From: Chlorella sorokiniana
Lineage: Eukaryota; Chlorophyta; Trebouxiophyceae; Chlorellales; Chlorellaceae
Length of the DNA: 64,000 nucleotides
Assembly: GCA_025917655.1 (NCBI GenBank)
Contig: CP084617.1
Span: forward strand, 124,001 to 188,000
Direction of reading: 5' to 3'
Shown here: one piece after another, positions 12,729 to 27,577 of the stretch
Layout of the letters: each line of letters begins with the position of its first letter
Position numbering within the stretch: position 1 is the stretch's first letter
Program-made: the position numbers and the translations under genes
The notes under the pieces: generated by a model
Database searches by the model: none
What the model was told of the DNA's origin: nothing
Seen by the model: the letters and a program-made list of their open reading frames with translations, nothing else

Positions 12729-13428
12729 ACGCACACGCGCACACACACACAAACACATACACACACACACCCCTCTTCCCCGGGCAGGTGGAGTACTTCA
12801 GGCGGGACGAGGGCTTCTTCGTCCTGGGCTCCTACATGAGCGGCAACAACGCGGCGGAGGCGAGGTGCCGCGAGACGCAGCCGGTCGTCATGTGCTACTC
12901 GCCCGACGTGAGCCGGTCCCGCGCCGCAACCATGCGTGGCTTGCCTGGCGTTGTGTGCATGATGCGGTTGGAACGAGCGTGTGGGCTGTGAGGGGTGCTG
13001 AGTGGACGTACGCAGGACCAGGGGCATGCGGCAGCTGCCTCTGCAGGGCTCATCGACCGCACCCGACCCACAATAATGCCCCCTGCCTTTTCTGCTTCCA
13101 AAGGGCTCCAAAAAGATGCGGATCCACATCGTGCTCCCGAGATGGCGGCGACGGCGGCGGCGGCGCGCGCGCGCCGCCGGCGCCCAACAACGGCGACGTC
13201 GAGATTGCGGTGGCGGGGGCGAGCTCGTGGCTGTGCGCCAGTTTGAGGGCAACGCCACGCAGGAGGCCTGCGAGCGGTGCCGGCAGCAGCTGCTGGCGGC
13301 GCTGCAGCGGGACGGGCTGCAGCTGGCAGAGGCGGAGGCGGGGGCTACTTCCGCCTGGCGCAGTACGGCCCGCTGCACTCCCTGTCCACTCGTATGAACG
13401 AGATCTGGCTGGCGGTGAAGCTGGGCTG
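12094..13428 (+). CDS. SOUL-family heme-binding protein, probably plastid-targeted
   Basis: This is a SOUL/HBP-domain protein. The family binds heme and tetrapyrroles, and algal members are often plastid or eyespot-associated. Three exons are seen: 12094 to about 12402, 12788-12909 and 13104-13428. The first encodes an Arg/Ala/Ser-rich leader like a transit peptide, then DYSLRLFNAYPVAE. The second begins VEYFRRDEGFFVLGSY. The third has SKKMRIHIVLP, the hallmark FEGNATQEACERCRQ and the end RLAQYGPLHSLSTRMNEIW. The stop is TGA at 13426. Within exon 3 the conserved frame slips three times, at 13136-13138 (CCC), 13215-13219 (GGGGG) and 13340-13344 (GGGGG), each as if one base were missing. I read these as base-call errors rather than a pseudogene, because the protein on either side is well conserved. 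The ATG sits in a good context (ACCATGCC). A long CA microsatellite fills the end of intron 1. Confidence 0.88.
12673..12772 (+). repeat. long compound CA microsatellite before a 3' splice site
   Basis: About 27 uninterrupted CA units are followed by an interrupted CA stretch. They end about 15 bases before the CAG acceptor of SOUL exon 2. The tract stands where a polypyrimidine tract would be expected and is the longest simple repeat seen in the window. Confidence 0.95.
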
Positions 13429-13737
13429 AAGCCGCCGTGCCTGCAGGCGAATGTAAACTGGTCGACCAACCGCAGGCTTGGCAGCTTTGACAACGGCGGC
13501 AGCGGGGGTGGGAGGTCTCAACACCACGACCTCCGGCTCGCAGGCGGCCGGCGGCACATCTATATGCATCGCAGATGCCTTGTTACCCGCTCCGATTTCT
13601 GTTTGCAGCAGGACCAAGCATCGCGGGGTTGCGCGCCAGCGCCCTTAAGGAACACGTAGCCTACCACCTCCCCTTTCCATCTTACAGCCCGTCTTGCACC
13701 CGCATCTGATGTAGCCGTATCGGATCTAAGTGCAGGC

Positions 13738-14844
13738 TTGTCAAATACACAGCGGTTCTCTCTGGTGGCTCAACAAGACATGCCGGCCGTCACGGAACGA
13801 GCTGCGTCGCTTGCAGCGCTTGCACGCGCCTCACTGCCTGATACAGAAGTTCTGGTGCGAATGAGCGCGACAGCAACAACCAACGCTATCCTTGTTTGGA
13901 CGGCACCCCGCAAGCTGACCCTTCGTGCCCTGAGGGCTGCTCGGCTTGTGCGCCCCCACGAGTGAGTGCATGCTGGTGAATGACGGATGGCAGCGTCGCC
14001 GTTGTAGGGTCGACAGCCTTGGGGTTGTCTGTTGAGCCGCTGCTGGCACAACGGCGCCTCCTGCGCAAGCTGCAGCCTTACCGCTGTGGCCCACCCATGC
14101 CGCTCGCAGGACCCTGCCCTGTTCGCGCTGTGGAGCGGTCAGCACCGCCAGCTGGACCGTGACGTGCTCCACTTGCTGCTTGAGAGCAGCAGCGTGCCAG
14201 CCACCGAGAGTCCGCCACCCACCAGCCAGGAGTGCCCGCCCGACGCCACCCCAGCGGCCACCCCCACCAAGCCCGCATTTGCCAGCAGCCCTGAGCCGCG
14301 CCCCGGCCACGCCACGCCCCCGCAAGGCCTGCACACCCCGCCAGCCAGCGTCTCGCGGGAGGCGCGGCGGCGGCTGGCGCCCCTGGATGGCCGCCTGACG
14401 CCCGACAGCCCGCTCAGCATTGCCAGCAGCGGCAGCAAGGGCGCCGCTCTCAGCAGCCATCCAGTGGACATCGCCCGGGCCAGCAATCAGTGCTCGGAGG
14501 CCCCCGGCAAGGGACACCGTCAGCGCGACGGCCGCAGCAAGCCCCATCCCCTTGCCAAAGTGGCTGCAGTGGCCGCCACTGCGCTCGTGCCGCTTGCCGT
14601 GTCTGCGGCCGTCGGCCGCGGTGCGGCGCTGCCCGCCCTGCGCACCGCAGCTGCTGCGCCGAGTGATGTGCCTGGCAGCGAGCGCCGGCGCAGGCCCATC
14701 TGGCCGCCCAGGCCGGCCGCCGCCATCGCGACTTCCTACGGACGGCCACGGCGGCGAGGCGCCTCGGCGGCAGAGTTCGGGAGCCTCGGGAGGTGCCGTT
14801 TTGTGAGCCCAAGCCGTCGGCTTTCCTGGCAGACAGATAACTGA
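13738..14844 (+). CDS. unidentified proline/serine-rich protein
   Basis: This is probably a two-exon gene. The first open stretch begins MSNTQRFSLVAQQDMPA and ends at a strong GTGAGT donor near 13961. The second continues after an acceptor near 14109 with DPALFALWSGQHRQLDRDV, followed by a Pro/Ser/Thr/Ala-rich low-complexity tail to TGA at 14844. The exon phases agree only if one C is missing from a run before the donor, a slip of the kind seen elsewhere in this window. A hydrophobic Ala/Val stretch near 14565-14640 could be a membrane segment or chance. I recognise no family. The downstream neighbour, KARI, is convergent. Confidence 0.4.
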
Positions 14845-15510
14845 TCACGCTGACGCTGTCCAACCAGCAGAGAAGCTCGATCGCCTGGCCTGAACCGACC
14901 CTGATGGGTGTGCAGCAAAGCTGCAGCTGCAGCCCTGCATGCATCGGCCCAACATCATCTCCCTGTGTACACAACGCCTATGGTATGATTGCAAACCTTA
15001 CTTTCATGCTGTCGTCTTTTTCCAGTGCTTGTCTGCTGACTGCCAAGGTCAGTGTTGGCAAGTCATGGGCTGTACATCCGCCCAACAAGGTTGTTGCCCA
15101 ATTTTGCCTGTAGCATCTTCCCTTCCATCTAGCGATTTTTCCAGCATGAACCTATCTTGCGTGCCCCGCGCGGCTGAAGCCCGCTCTTTCATCCACGTGC
15201 GCTTGCCAGCGCTGCTGCCTGGCCTCCCTAAGGGGAACGACGTGCTGCCTGAGGCACGTTACACACTTGCAAAAACCGCGAGGCCCCATGCGCGGGCCTC
15301 CCAAGGACATGTCAGTGCGGAGAGATCAGGGGGAGCCTGTGAGGCCAAGCGTCGGACGCGTGCAGCACACAACCGGTCGAAGCACTGGCCTGGAGGCACT
15401 GGCCGGCTGAGAGGATCCAGGGACGGGCGCCCTGCTGCAGCTGCTGGGCGCCAGCCCGCTGGCGCAGGTCAGGGCCGCCATCACACGCCGCCGCCGGTGC
15501 GGCCTGCAGC
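14845..15510. other. intergenic region between convergent genes
   Basis: This is about 670 bases of spacer between the unknown + strand gene and the stop codon of the KARI gene. A+T content is somewhat raised around 14950-15140. No conserved frame or RNA gene is seen. It probably holds both 3' untranslated regions. Confidence 0.4.
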
Positions 15511-20672
<5,162 letters not shown>

Positions 20673-20917
20673 GTTGAAACGACCTCTAGGCGTGGTCCAG
20701 AGGCGTCGGAAGGCGCAGAAAGAGGGCCGGGCGGGCGACAGGGGGTCCTTCACTCAGCTCACGCATTGCCAGCAGGGCCAGCAGCGACTTGCCGTGACTG
20801 GCAGCGCCCATTGGCAGCCATTCAGCGCTGCTCGGGCAGATCTTGCTTGTGACCATCCATGTGCGTGCATGCAGCCTCTCATCGGTGACCCTCTCTGACC
20901 GTCGCCCCTCAGCCGCC
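20673..20917. promoter_or_regulatory. bidirectional upstream region, KARI | SET methyltransferase
   Basis: The two start codons face away from each other with 245 bases between them, so 5' untranslated regions and any promoters must overlap or abut. I see no clear TATA box. The region is GC-rich. Confidence 0.5.
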
Positions 20918-23900
20918 ATGTCGCCCAAAGGCGTCCTGGAGGCCTTCAAAGGCTGGATGAAGAGCGTGGGGATCCAATACAGCGATGCTATCGAGCTGGT
21001 GGACGCTGCCCAGGGCTGCAGCGGCCTGGCGCTTGGCGTGCGGGTGCGCCGCTGGTGCTGCCGTTCCATTCCTCTGCTTTGCCCGTCGTCGGTTGTCTAG
21101 CCCGCACTCGAAACTGATGGATCCACCACCTCACAGCAAACAACCCTCGCAGGCGGCTCGGGACATTGCCGAGGGCGAGCGGCTGTGCACAATCCCCAAA
21201 GCCGCGTGCCTCTCCACCCGCACCACCCAGCTGGCGGACGTGATAGAGGCTGAGGAGCTGGGCGGCGGGCTGGGGCTGGTGCTGGCCGTGCTGCACGAAA
21301 TGAGCCTGGGGAGGAGTCGAAATGGTGAGGCGGGTGCTCGCCGCTGCCGGCCCTGCTGCCTGCAGGGAACAGCCCGCGTCTGCGATGCCAAACCCACCCC
21401 CTCTGCGACTCCCTCCCGGCCAGGCACGGCTACTTCCGGGCGCTGCCGCCCGTGAGTACCTGCCGCTGTTCTGGAGCGACGAGCAGCTGCGCCTGCTGCG
21501 AGGTACTGAGCTGGAGCACAGTGGCCGCTGACAGGTAGGCTACCTGTCAGCCCGGGCGGCAGCTGCTCCCCAGCCGTCCACGCGGCTCTCCCCACACAGC
21601 GGACGCCAGCAGGCCGCCCAGCAGCGCCGTCAGCCCGTCTGGGCTTGGGCGCAGTGAGGCCGGCTTGGCGCCCCCATGCATCCTTACCCGCTGCCAGCGG
21701 CGGCGCTGCCGCCTCGTTCCCACCTCCCAGCCCGCCCTGCTCCTTGCTGCCGCCGCTCCCGCAGGGCGGCTGCTGCTGAGGACTTTGAGGAGCACGTGCA
21801 GCCGCTGGTGGAGAAGTATCCGGGACGCTTGCGCCCCGACTTCCTTACCCTGGACAACTTCCACGCGGCTGCCTCGTTCGTCGCGTCCCGCGCCTTTGGA
21901 GTCGACGAGTGGCACGGTGCGGTCGCCCGGCGGCTTCGCTGCGCTGCCCGTCCCTGCCCCTCCCCCTCCGTGGCGGTTGTAATGGCTGCGACGCCATGGC
22001 AGCCGCATGTTGCCGCCTCAGCTGGCTGAGCGGCCCGTGTGCTGCCGCTTCGTTTCGGCCCCAACCTGGCCCTCCCTTTTGCCCTGCTGCTGCACGATCG
22101 CTTGGTGCAGGCGATGCAATGGTGCCGCTGGCGGATGTGTTCAACCACAAGGCGTCTGTGGTGGACCTTGGGGCTGCGTATGAGGTGCACGGGGCACAGA
22201 GCGACAGCGATGAAGACGACGGGAGCGGCTCAGAAGAGGAGGAGAGCGGTTCAGAAGAGGTAGAGGAGGATGAGGAGGGTGGCAGCGAGGAGGAGGCCGA
22301 GGAGGGGAGTGAGGAGGAGGCTGGCGGCGGCAGCGGCCTTGCGGCAGGGCACGGCCCGCCAGTCGCAGGGGAGGGCAGCGGGCGCTACCGCCACAGCGAT
22401 GGCTGCTGCAGCGCAGACGGGCGGTGCGGGCGCGACCGCGACAGCCGCAGCGCCGAGGACGACGGTGCAGGGGATATTGAGCCTGCGGCTGCTGCGGCTG
22501 GCTGCGGCAGTGCCCTGCCCAGCGTCATGGCAGCCTCTGAAGCCGCCATCTACGGCCTTAGCTCGGGTGGGGCCCGCCGCCTGCCTTGGCTGCTGGCAGC
22601 CCTGCAGCTCGCGCCGCCCTGCCGCTCTTCCTCAGCTGCACCGCACCGGACGCCGCGCTGCTTTCCAGCTGTCCTGCGCGTTCTCTGCCCCTGAGACGGC
22701 TCGGCCACCGGCCCCTCATGCCCGCTGGGCGCTCCGCTGCCCCGCTGCAGCAGCACCGCCGTGTTCCCCCATTCCCAACCCCCTGACTCAAAGATTCATC
22801 ACCCCAGGTCCCCCCGCCGCATACACTCACCACCCTGGCTGCCTGCGCTTCATCCCCCTTGCAGCAAACGGCCTGCACCTGCGCCTGGAGATGGGGATCG
22901 TGGACCTGGATGAACACACCCTGGAGATCGTGGCGGCGTCGGCGGTGCCGGCAGGCGCCGAGGTGCACAACACGTGAGTGTACGGCGGCTGGCGGGTGCC
23001 CTCCCTGCCTGGCAGCGCGCTTGCTTGTGGGCTCCGCTGCCGGCGGCGGCGTGCAGCCTGCTGCTGGAGCCCCTGTCTACAGCCCTGACCAGAGCACCCT
23101 GTCCTCCTGTACTGCGCCCTTCCCAGCTACGGCGAGCTGGGCAATGCGGAGCTCGTCAAGAAGTACGGTTTCGCGCTGCGCCAGAACCCATTCACCGCCG
23201 TCGAGCTGGGCAAGGCGGCGCTGCTGGCGGATGCGCGGGCGCGGCTGGGCGCGGCGCGCTGGCGGGCGCGGTGCAGGCTGCTGCAGGAGGGGAGCAACGT
23301 GCTGGAGGAGGAGGAGGAGCCGTTTGAGGCGAGCCTGGGGGGTGACTGCGATGGCAGCGCTCGAGCTCAGCCCAGGCCATGACCGGCATCACTCAGTCCA
23401 TCACTGAGTCCAGGCTCCGCAGCTTGCTGTGAAGGGCGGCTTCATGCTAGCCAGCCAGCCAGCATTCGCTTCGAAGCCAAAGGCCCCGGTGCCTCTCCCC
23501 AATGCGGGCGGTGATTGATGATGACCTCGCCCTGCACCCCTGCCCCCAAACCCCGCCGCAGGCCCTGCCCAACGGCCACATCAGCCCGGCGCTGTTCGTC
23601 GCGCTGCGCGTGCTGTGCGCCCCGACGAGGAGGCCGCCACCTGGCGCCACCTGGCAGACGCGCTGCCGCCCTCCAGCGGAGCAGCCGGCAGCAGCGGCAG
23701 CAGCGGCAGCAGCGACGGCGAGGCCGGAAAGGCTGGCGATGCTGGTGAGGCGGAGGGATCTGAAGAGGAGGAAGCTACGGCGCCGCTGTTGGGGGTGGTG
23801 CAGGTGTGGCCGGTGCTGGACAGCGGCGGGCAGCGGCTGGAACCCGCGGCTGCGGCTGCGGCTGCGGCGGCAGCTCAGGATGCAGTGGCAGGGCAGCAAC

Positions 23901-24403
23901 AGGCGGCAGCAGGCGCCCATGCGGCGCTGCTGAGCAGGGATGCTTGGGAGCTGGTCCAGGCGGCGGCGCGGCGGCGGCTGGAGGCGTATGCAGAGCCTCT
24001 GGAGGCTGACCTGCAGCAGCTGGCGGCATCCGATGCACAGCAGCAGCAGCAGCAGCGGCAGCAGCAGCAGGGGCAGCAGCAGGTCGAAGGTCCCGCAGGG
24101 CGCCAGCAGGGGTCCGCCTCTGCGCCAGCGGCGGCAGCGGCGGCGGCAGCCCTCAGCGAGGGCCAGGTGGCGCAGCGTGCGGCGTTGCTGCTGCGAGTGA
24201 CCGAGAAGGAGGTGCTGCGAGACCTGTTGGCTGCGCTGAAGATGCGGCTGGCATCTCTCCCCAGGGAGCAGCAAGGAAAGAAAGCGAAGAAAAAGGCAGG
24301 CAGCGGCGGGCAGCAGCCGGGGAAGCGCAAGGCGGCGGCGGCGGGGGAGCGGCGCGCAGGGCAGGAGGGCGGCGGCGTGAAGCGCAGGCCGGCTGGCCGC
24401 TGA
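20918..24403 (+). CDS. SET-domain protein lysine methyltransferase (SETD6 / Rubisco-LSMT-like)
   Basis: This is a lysine methyltransferase of the split-SET class that includes SETD6, yeast Rkm enzymes and Rubisco LSMT. The start MSPKGVLEAFKGWMKSVG is followed by ARDIAEGERLCTIPK, LGLVLAVLHEMSLG, YLPLFWSDEQL, DFLTLDNFHAAASFVASRAF, the cofactor/substrate motif VPLADVFNHKASVV, then LEMGIVDLDEHTLEIVA and NTYGELGNAELVKKYGF. A very acidic Asp/Glu/Ser insertion (about 22195-22400) and an Ala/Gly-rich stretch interrupt the SET core between NHK and the NTYGE motif. A C-terminal substrate-binding-like domain (LPNGHISPALFVALRVLCAP) leads into Gln/Ala-rich sequence and a Lys/Arg-rich tail. The frame slips at 21308-21311, 21449-21451 and 23620-23623, each repaired by one extra G or C. 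The first, if corrected, gives the expected family sequence SKWHGYFRALPP. Whether the target is a ribosomal, chromatin or plastid protein cannot be told. Confidence 0.82.
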
Positions 24404-24519
24404 GGCAGCATGCTTGCATTCAAGACACAAGTGCGCTCAAACTTCTGTTACAAGCGATTCATCCGCGAACTGCGTGGCAGCCTCCTGAGAGGGCATAGGC
24501 CCCTGCCAAGCCTGGGGGC

Positions 24520-25431
24520 CTAGGCCGTCTTCAGCCGGGTCCCCCTTGGGAGTGAGCCAGAACAGGTCGATGCACCCCGTGGCGGCTCCCCGGGCATCGG
24601 CGCCGCCGCCTCCACGTCAAACCGCCGCTGCAGCAGGCTGAAGAGCAGCTCGTCCACTCGGCTGCTGCGGCTCTGGTAGGCCAGCAGTGCTCGACCGCCG
24701 GGGCGGGCGGCAACTGCTAGCTCCAGTGCTGCCACAAATGGGGGCACCAGCTCTTCCAGCCACACGCAGTCTGCCGCCAACACCAGCCTGCCGCCGCTGC
24801 TGCCAGCGGTGCGCTGCTGGTTTACCTCGGCTTCAGGAAGCCGCGGCTGCCGCCAGTCGAGCGGCGCTGCCGTCACAAGGTGCGCCAGCTCAGCATTGGC
24901 CGCTATGTTGCGCCGCAGAGCCGGCAGCACCTCTGGCAGGTCGGTGAGCAGTGTGGGAAGCTGCAGGGCCGCTGCTGCCGCCAGGCCGGCCAGGCCTGTA
25001 CCGCTGCCCAGCTCCAGCACGGAGCTGTACTTGCCAGCAAGCCCCGCCGCCGCCGCCTCCAGATACCGCGCCGCCGCTGCTGCACCATCCCACACAGCCC
25101 AGCCTGTACCGCGGCCCTGCAAATAACACTGCTACTTTGTGAATTGATTGAGCCAGTTCTTTACGTGCGACAGTAGATGAGCCAAGCAAGCCTCCGCGGA
25201 GTGGCAGCAGTGTCGGCGTGCCGGCGGGGGACTCGCCTGACCTCCCTCCTGATGGATCGCGATTGGGGTCCCGCACATTGTGAAATCGCCGTCGTAATGA
25301 AAGCGGTAAGTCGGTCCAGGCAGGGCAAGCACCGCTTCCTGACGAGCACCAGGCGCGGGAGGACCGTGTGGGGAGCCCATTCGCAAGCAAGGCTCGAAAA
25401 ATTGAAGATTGAATGTTTCCGAATAATTCAA
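24520..25431 (-). CDS. METTL21-like (methyltransferase 16 family) protein methyltransferase
   Basis: This is a seven-beta-strand S-adenosylmethionine-dependent methyltransferase of the PF10294 group, which in animals and fungi methylates lysines of chaperones and elongation factors. Exon 1 (25431 to about 25230) encodes an N-terminus with YRFHYDGDFTMCGTPIAIHQ. Exon 2 (25116-24520) begins GRGTGWAVWDGA and shows motif I LELGSGTGLAGLAAA, LLTDLPEVLPALRRNI, LDWRQP, AADCVWLEELVPPF and YQSRSSRVDELLFSLL. Total length is near 260 residues, usual for the family. The intron phases disagree by one base at the GGAGGGAGG donor context, possibly another missing G. It ends about 116 bases from the convergent SET gene and diverges from the DUF6544-like gene. 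Confidence 0.84.
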
Positions 25432-25734
25432 TTGACACTGCGTATAACAGTCAGGACTGCAAGCGACAAATCATCTGTCGCCAGCGCATCGCTGGCGGCG
25501 CAGGACGGCCGAGTTTGGCACTTCGAAACCAAACTTCAGACAGATAGATCAATGCCACAAGCCGCACATAAGCAGTGGCTGAAGATGGAGCTCCAATCCT
25601 GGGTGGGGTTGGGGTACCGCGTCTCTAGCAAATCCTGCTGCTCTGCTGTGGCCACGCAGCGGCGGCGGCCCACCCCATTCAGCACCGGCATGGAACCCAA
25701 TGGCCACTTATCATCGTGACGTCAAATCTTCCCC
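25432..25734. promoter_or_regulatory. bidirectional upstream region, METTL21-like | DUF6544-like
   Basis: About 300 bases separate the two divergent start codons. The stretch next to the methyltransferase start (25390-25560) is noticeably A+T-richer than the window average, as expected for a promoter. No defined element is recognised. Confidence 0.45.
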
Positions 25735-27029
25735 ATGAGGCTCTTCGATGACCCACACACTACGGCAGTGGTGGCACTGGGCGGCTGTGCCTTGGGTGCC
25801 CTTTGGCTGGTGCTCAGGTGTCGAAAGTTTGAGCGCTGGTTGGAAGAAGAACGAAACGCCCTGGAAGAGGCTGCAAGCGCGGCAGTAGCCAAGGTAGACG
25901 TCGCAGCAGACGTGCAAGGGCTCCCCTCCCCTGTGCAGCGCTTTTTCGAACGAACCCTTGGCAGCGAGCGATGGCCATCCAAGTGAGGGGCTAGGGTATC
26001 ATCAACACGTCGATGCCGCAGGGTTTGAGCGGGCTGTTGGATAAGCGCGCTGCCCCCGCCAGTGCAGGCTGTGGGTGGCCCGAGGCAGCGGCGGCCTGCG
26101 ATTCGACGGCGGCAAGGACTGGAAGCCTCTGGAAGCGCAGACGTTGGGAGCAGTGGGCGAGCCAGGGCTGTGCTACACCGGAACGCTGCAGCTTGGGCTA
26201 GGGCGCCTGCTATGGTGCCGCGGCCGGGAGGCGCTCATCGGCGGGCACGGCGGCATGGCGTGGCGGCTGTGGGGCGTCCTCACGCTTGCCGAGCAGCGGG
26301 GCGGGCACTTGGACCAAAGCGCGCTGCTGCGATGGCTGGCAGGTGGGGTTTTGGCCAGGGTGCTGGCAGTTCATCTGCTGCACAGAAACACCGTCGTCGC
26401 TGCCGGAAAAGCTGCAAAGGTAAAAACCGTCGCCGCTGCAGGAGGTCATCTGGCAGCATCGCCTGCCGCTGCACGTCATCATGGCTGCCCCGATCAGGGT
26501 GCCATTTTGCCCCTTGTTCTGCCCTTCCGCAGAGGCCGTTTGCTATCCGCCTGCTCTGCTGCCCTCCACCTTCCTGCGCTGGCTGCCCTGCCTGGAGGCC
26601 CCCGAGCGGTGCGCTGTGGCAGTCGTCACACACAAGGGAGTTGAGGTGTCTGCCACACTCAGCTTTGACGACGAGGGGCGCTTCCTGGAACTGAGGTCAA
26701 GCGATTACTGGCGGGTGATGCCCGACGGGCGCATAGCGCAGTACCCCTGGCGTGCCCGTGGTTCATGCCACAAGCAAGTTAGGTGCGCCGGCCTGTCGGG
26801 CGGGCGGCAGCGTCGGGAGGCCGGTTGTTATGCACATGATTGATCTGGCTCTCACCTGCAAAGCTGCTCAGAAACGGCGCCGACACCCTCGTTTTGCGTT
26901 TGCAGCGTGCGCGGTGGCAGCAGCCCGGAACTTGAGATTCCCACGCATCTCGAGGCTGCCTGGGTGGAAGCGGATGGAAGCGAGTTCACCCACCTGCGCT
27001 ACGATGTGCATGAGCTGCGGGCTTGCTGA
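25735..27029 (+). CDS. DUF6544-like protein with N-terminal membrane anchor
   Basis: Four exons join cleanly in frame with no slips. The N-terminus has one hydrophobic segment (VVALGGCALGALWLVL) and a charged helix, then LPSPVQRFFERTLG, a region with LRFDGGKDWKPLEAQT, GREALIGGHGGMAWRLWG, the family signature ALLRWLAEAVCYPPALLPS (split by an intron near 26341-26531), VSATLSFDDEGRFLELR, YPWRARGS and IPTHLEAAWVEADG, ending with TGA at 27027. The order and spacing match the bacterial family known as DUF6544/DUF6920 (names from memory), whose function is unknown. The expected central block between the second and third motifs seems shortened. It may be an acquired bacterial gene now carrying introns. 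Confidence 0.7.
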
Positions 27030-27577
27030 GCAGCATGGCGGGTACTGTTGACCTGCACAATAGAACATAGAAATTATCCAAGTAACTCGTGTAGTATGTT
27101 TCTATCGTTTGGGCTGGGCGGGACTGCTGCAAGAAGGGATGCTGCGTTCTGAGAGGCGGTCGGCGTGAGCGGCCGCCAGCTCACCCAGCTGCTGCAGCAT
27201 CCTGCTCCTTGACGGCCCCGCGCCGCCAGCGGCCCTGCCTATGCTCTGCTCCGCCTATAGCTTCCATCCATACAACTACAAAGGCCTGAGACCTCCTAAG
27301 CCGCACATCCGCACCTTTCCGAGAGCTGCTGTGCATCATGCGCTTGGCGGCGAGTGGATTGGCTTGCAGCAGTCGGCATGTGACTGTTGCAGCGGCCCAG
27401 CGACGTCTAGGGGGAGCCGGTTTGTGGGTGGCGCCGTTGCCGCCTCCACCCCGCCGGCCATCTGCCGCTGTCGGCACCAACATTGCAGGCTCCAGGTGAC
27501 GACACAGTGCTGATTTGTTGCGTATTGTTGGGCGCAAGGCTTTAATCAGTGCACAAAACCCTTTGTGCTGCATGCAG
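27030..27577. other. spacer or unresolved 5' exon region
   Basis: About 550 bases lie between the DUF6544-like stop and the first supported exon of the next + strand gene. A short A+T-rich patch (27055-27110) follows the stop. The rest probably contains the promoter and 5' exon of the membrane protein gene, but I cannot find a convincing start codon that joins in frame. A minus-strand open frame at 27181-27573 has no recognisable motif. Confidence 0.3.

Noticed and set aside
12673-12772. Telomere- or centromere-type repeat
   Set aside because: It is a plain CA dinucleotide tract inside an intron, not a telomeric (TTTAGGG-like) or satellite repeat.
13104-13428. SOUL gene as a pseudogene
   Set aside because: Three frame slips occur, but each is at a G/C run and of the same missing-base type as in essential genes here (KARI, NUP214). 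The protein between slips is well conserved, so base-call error is the simpler reading.
27181-27573. Minus-strand gene of 130 codons
   Set aside because: Composition is Arg/Ala-rich with no motif. The region more likely holds the promoter and first exon of the + strand membrane protein gene.
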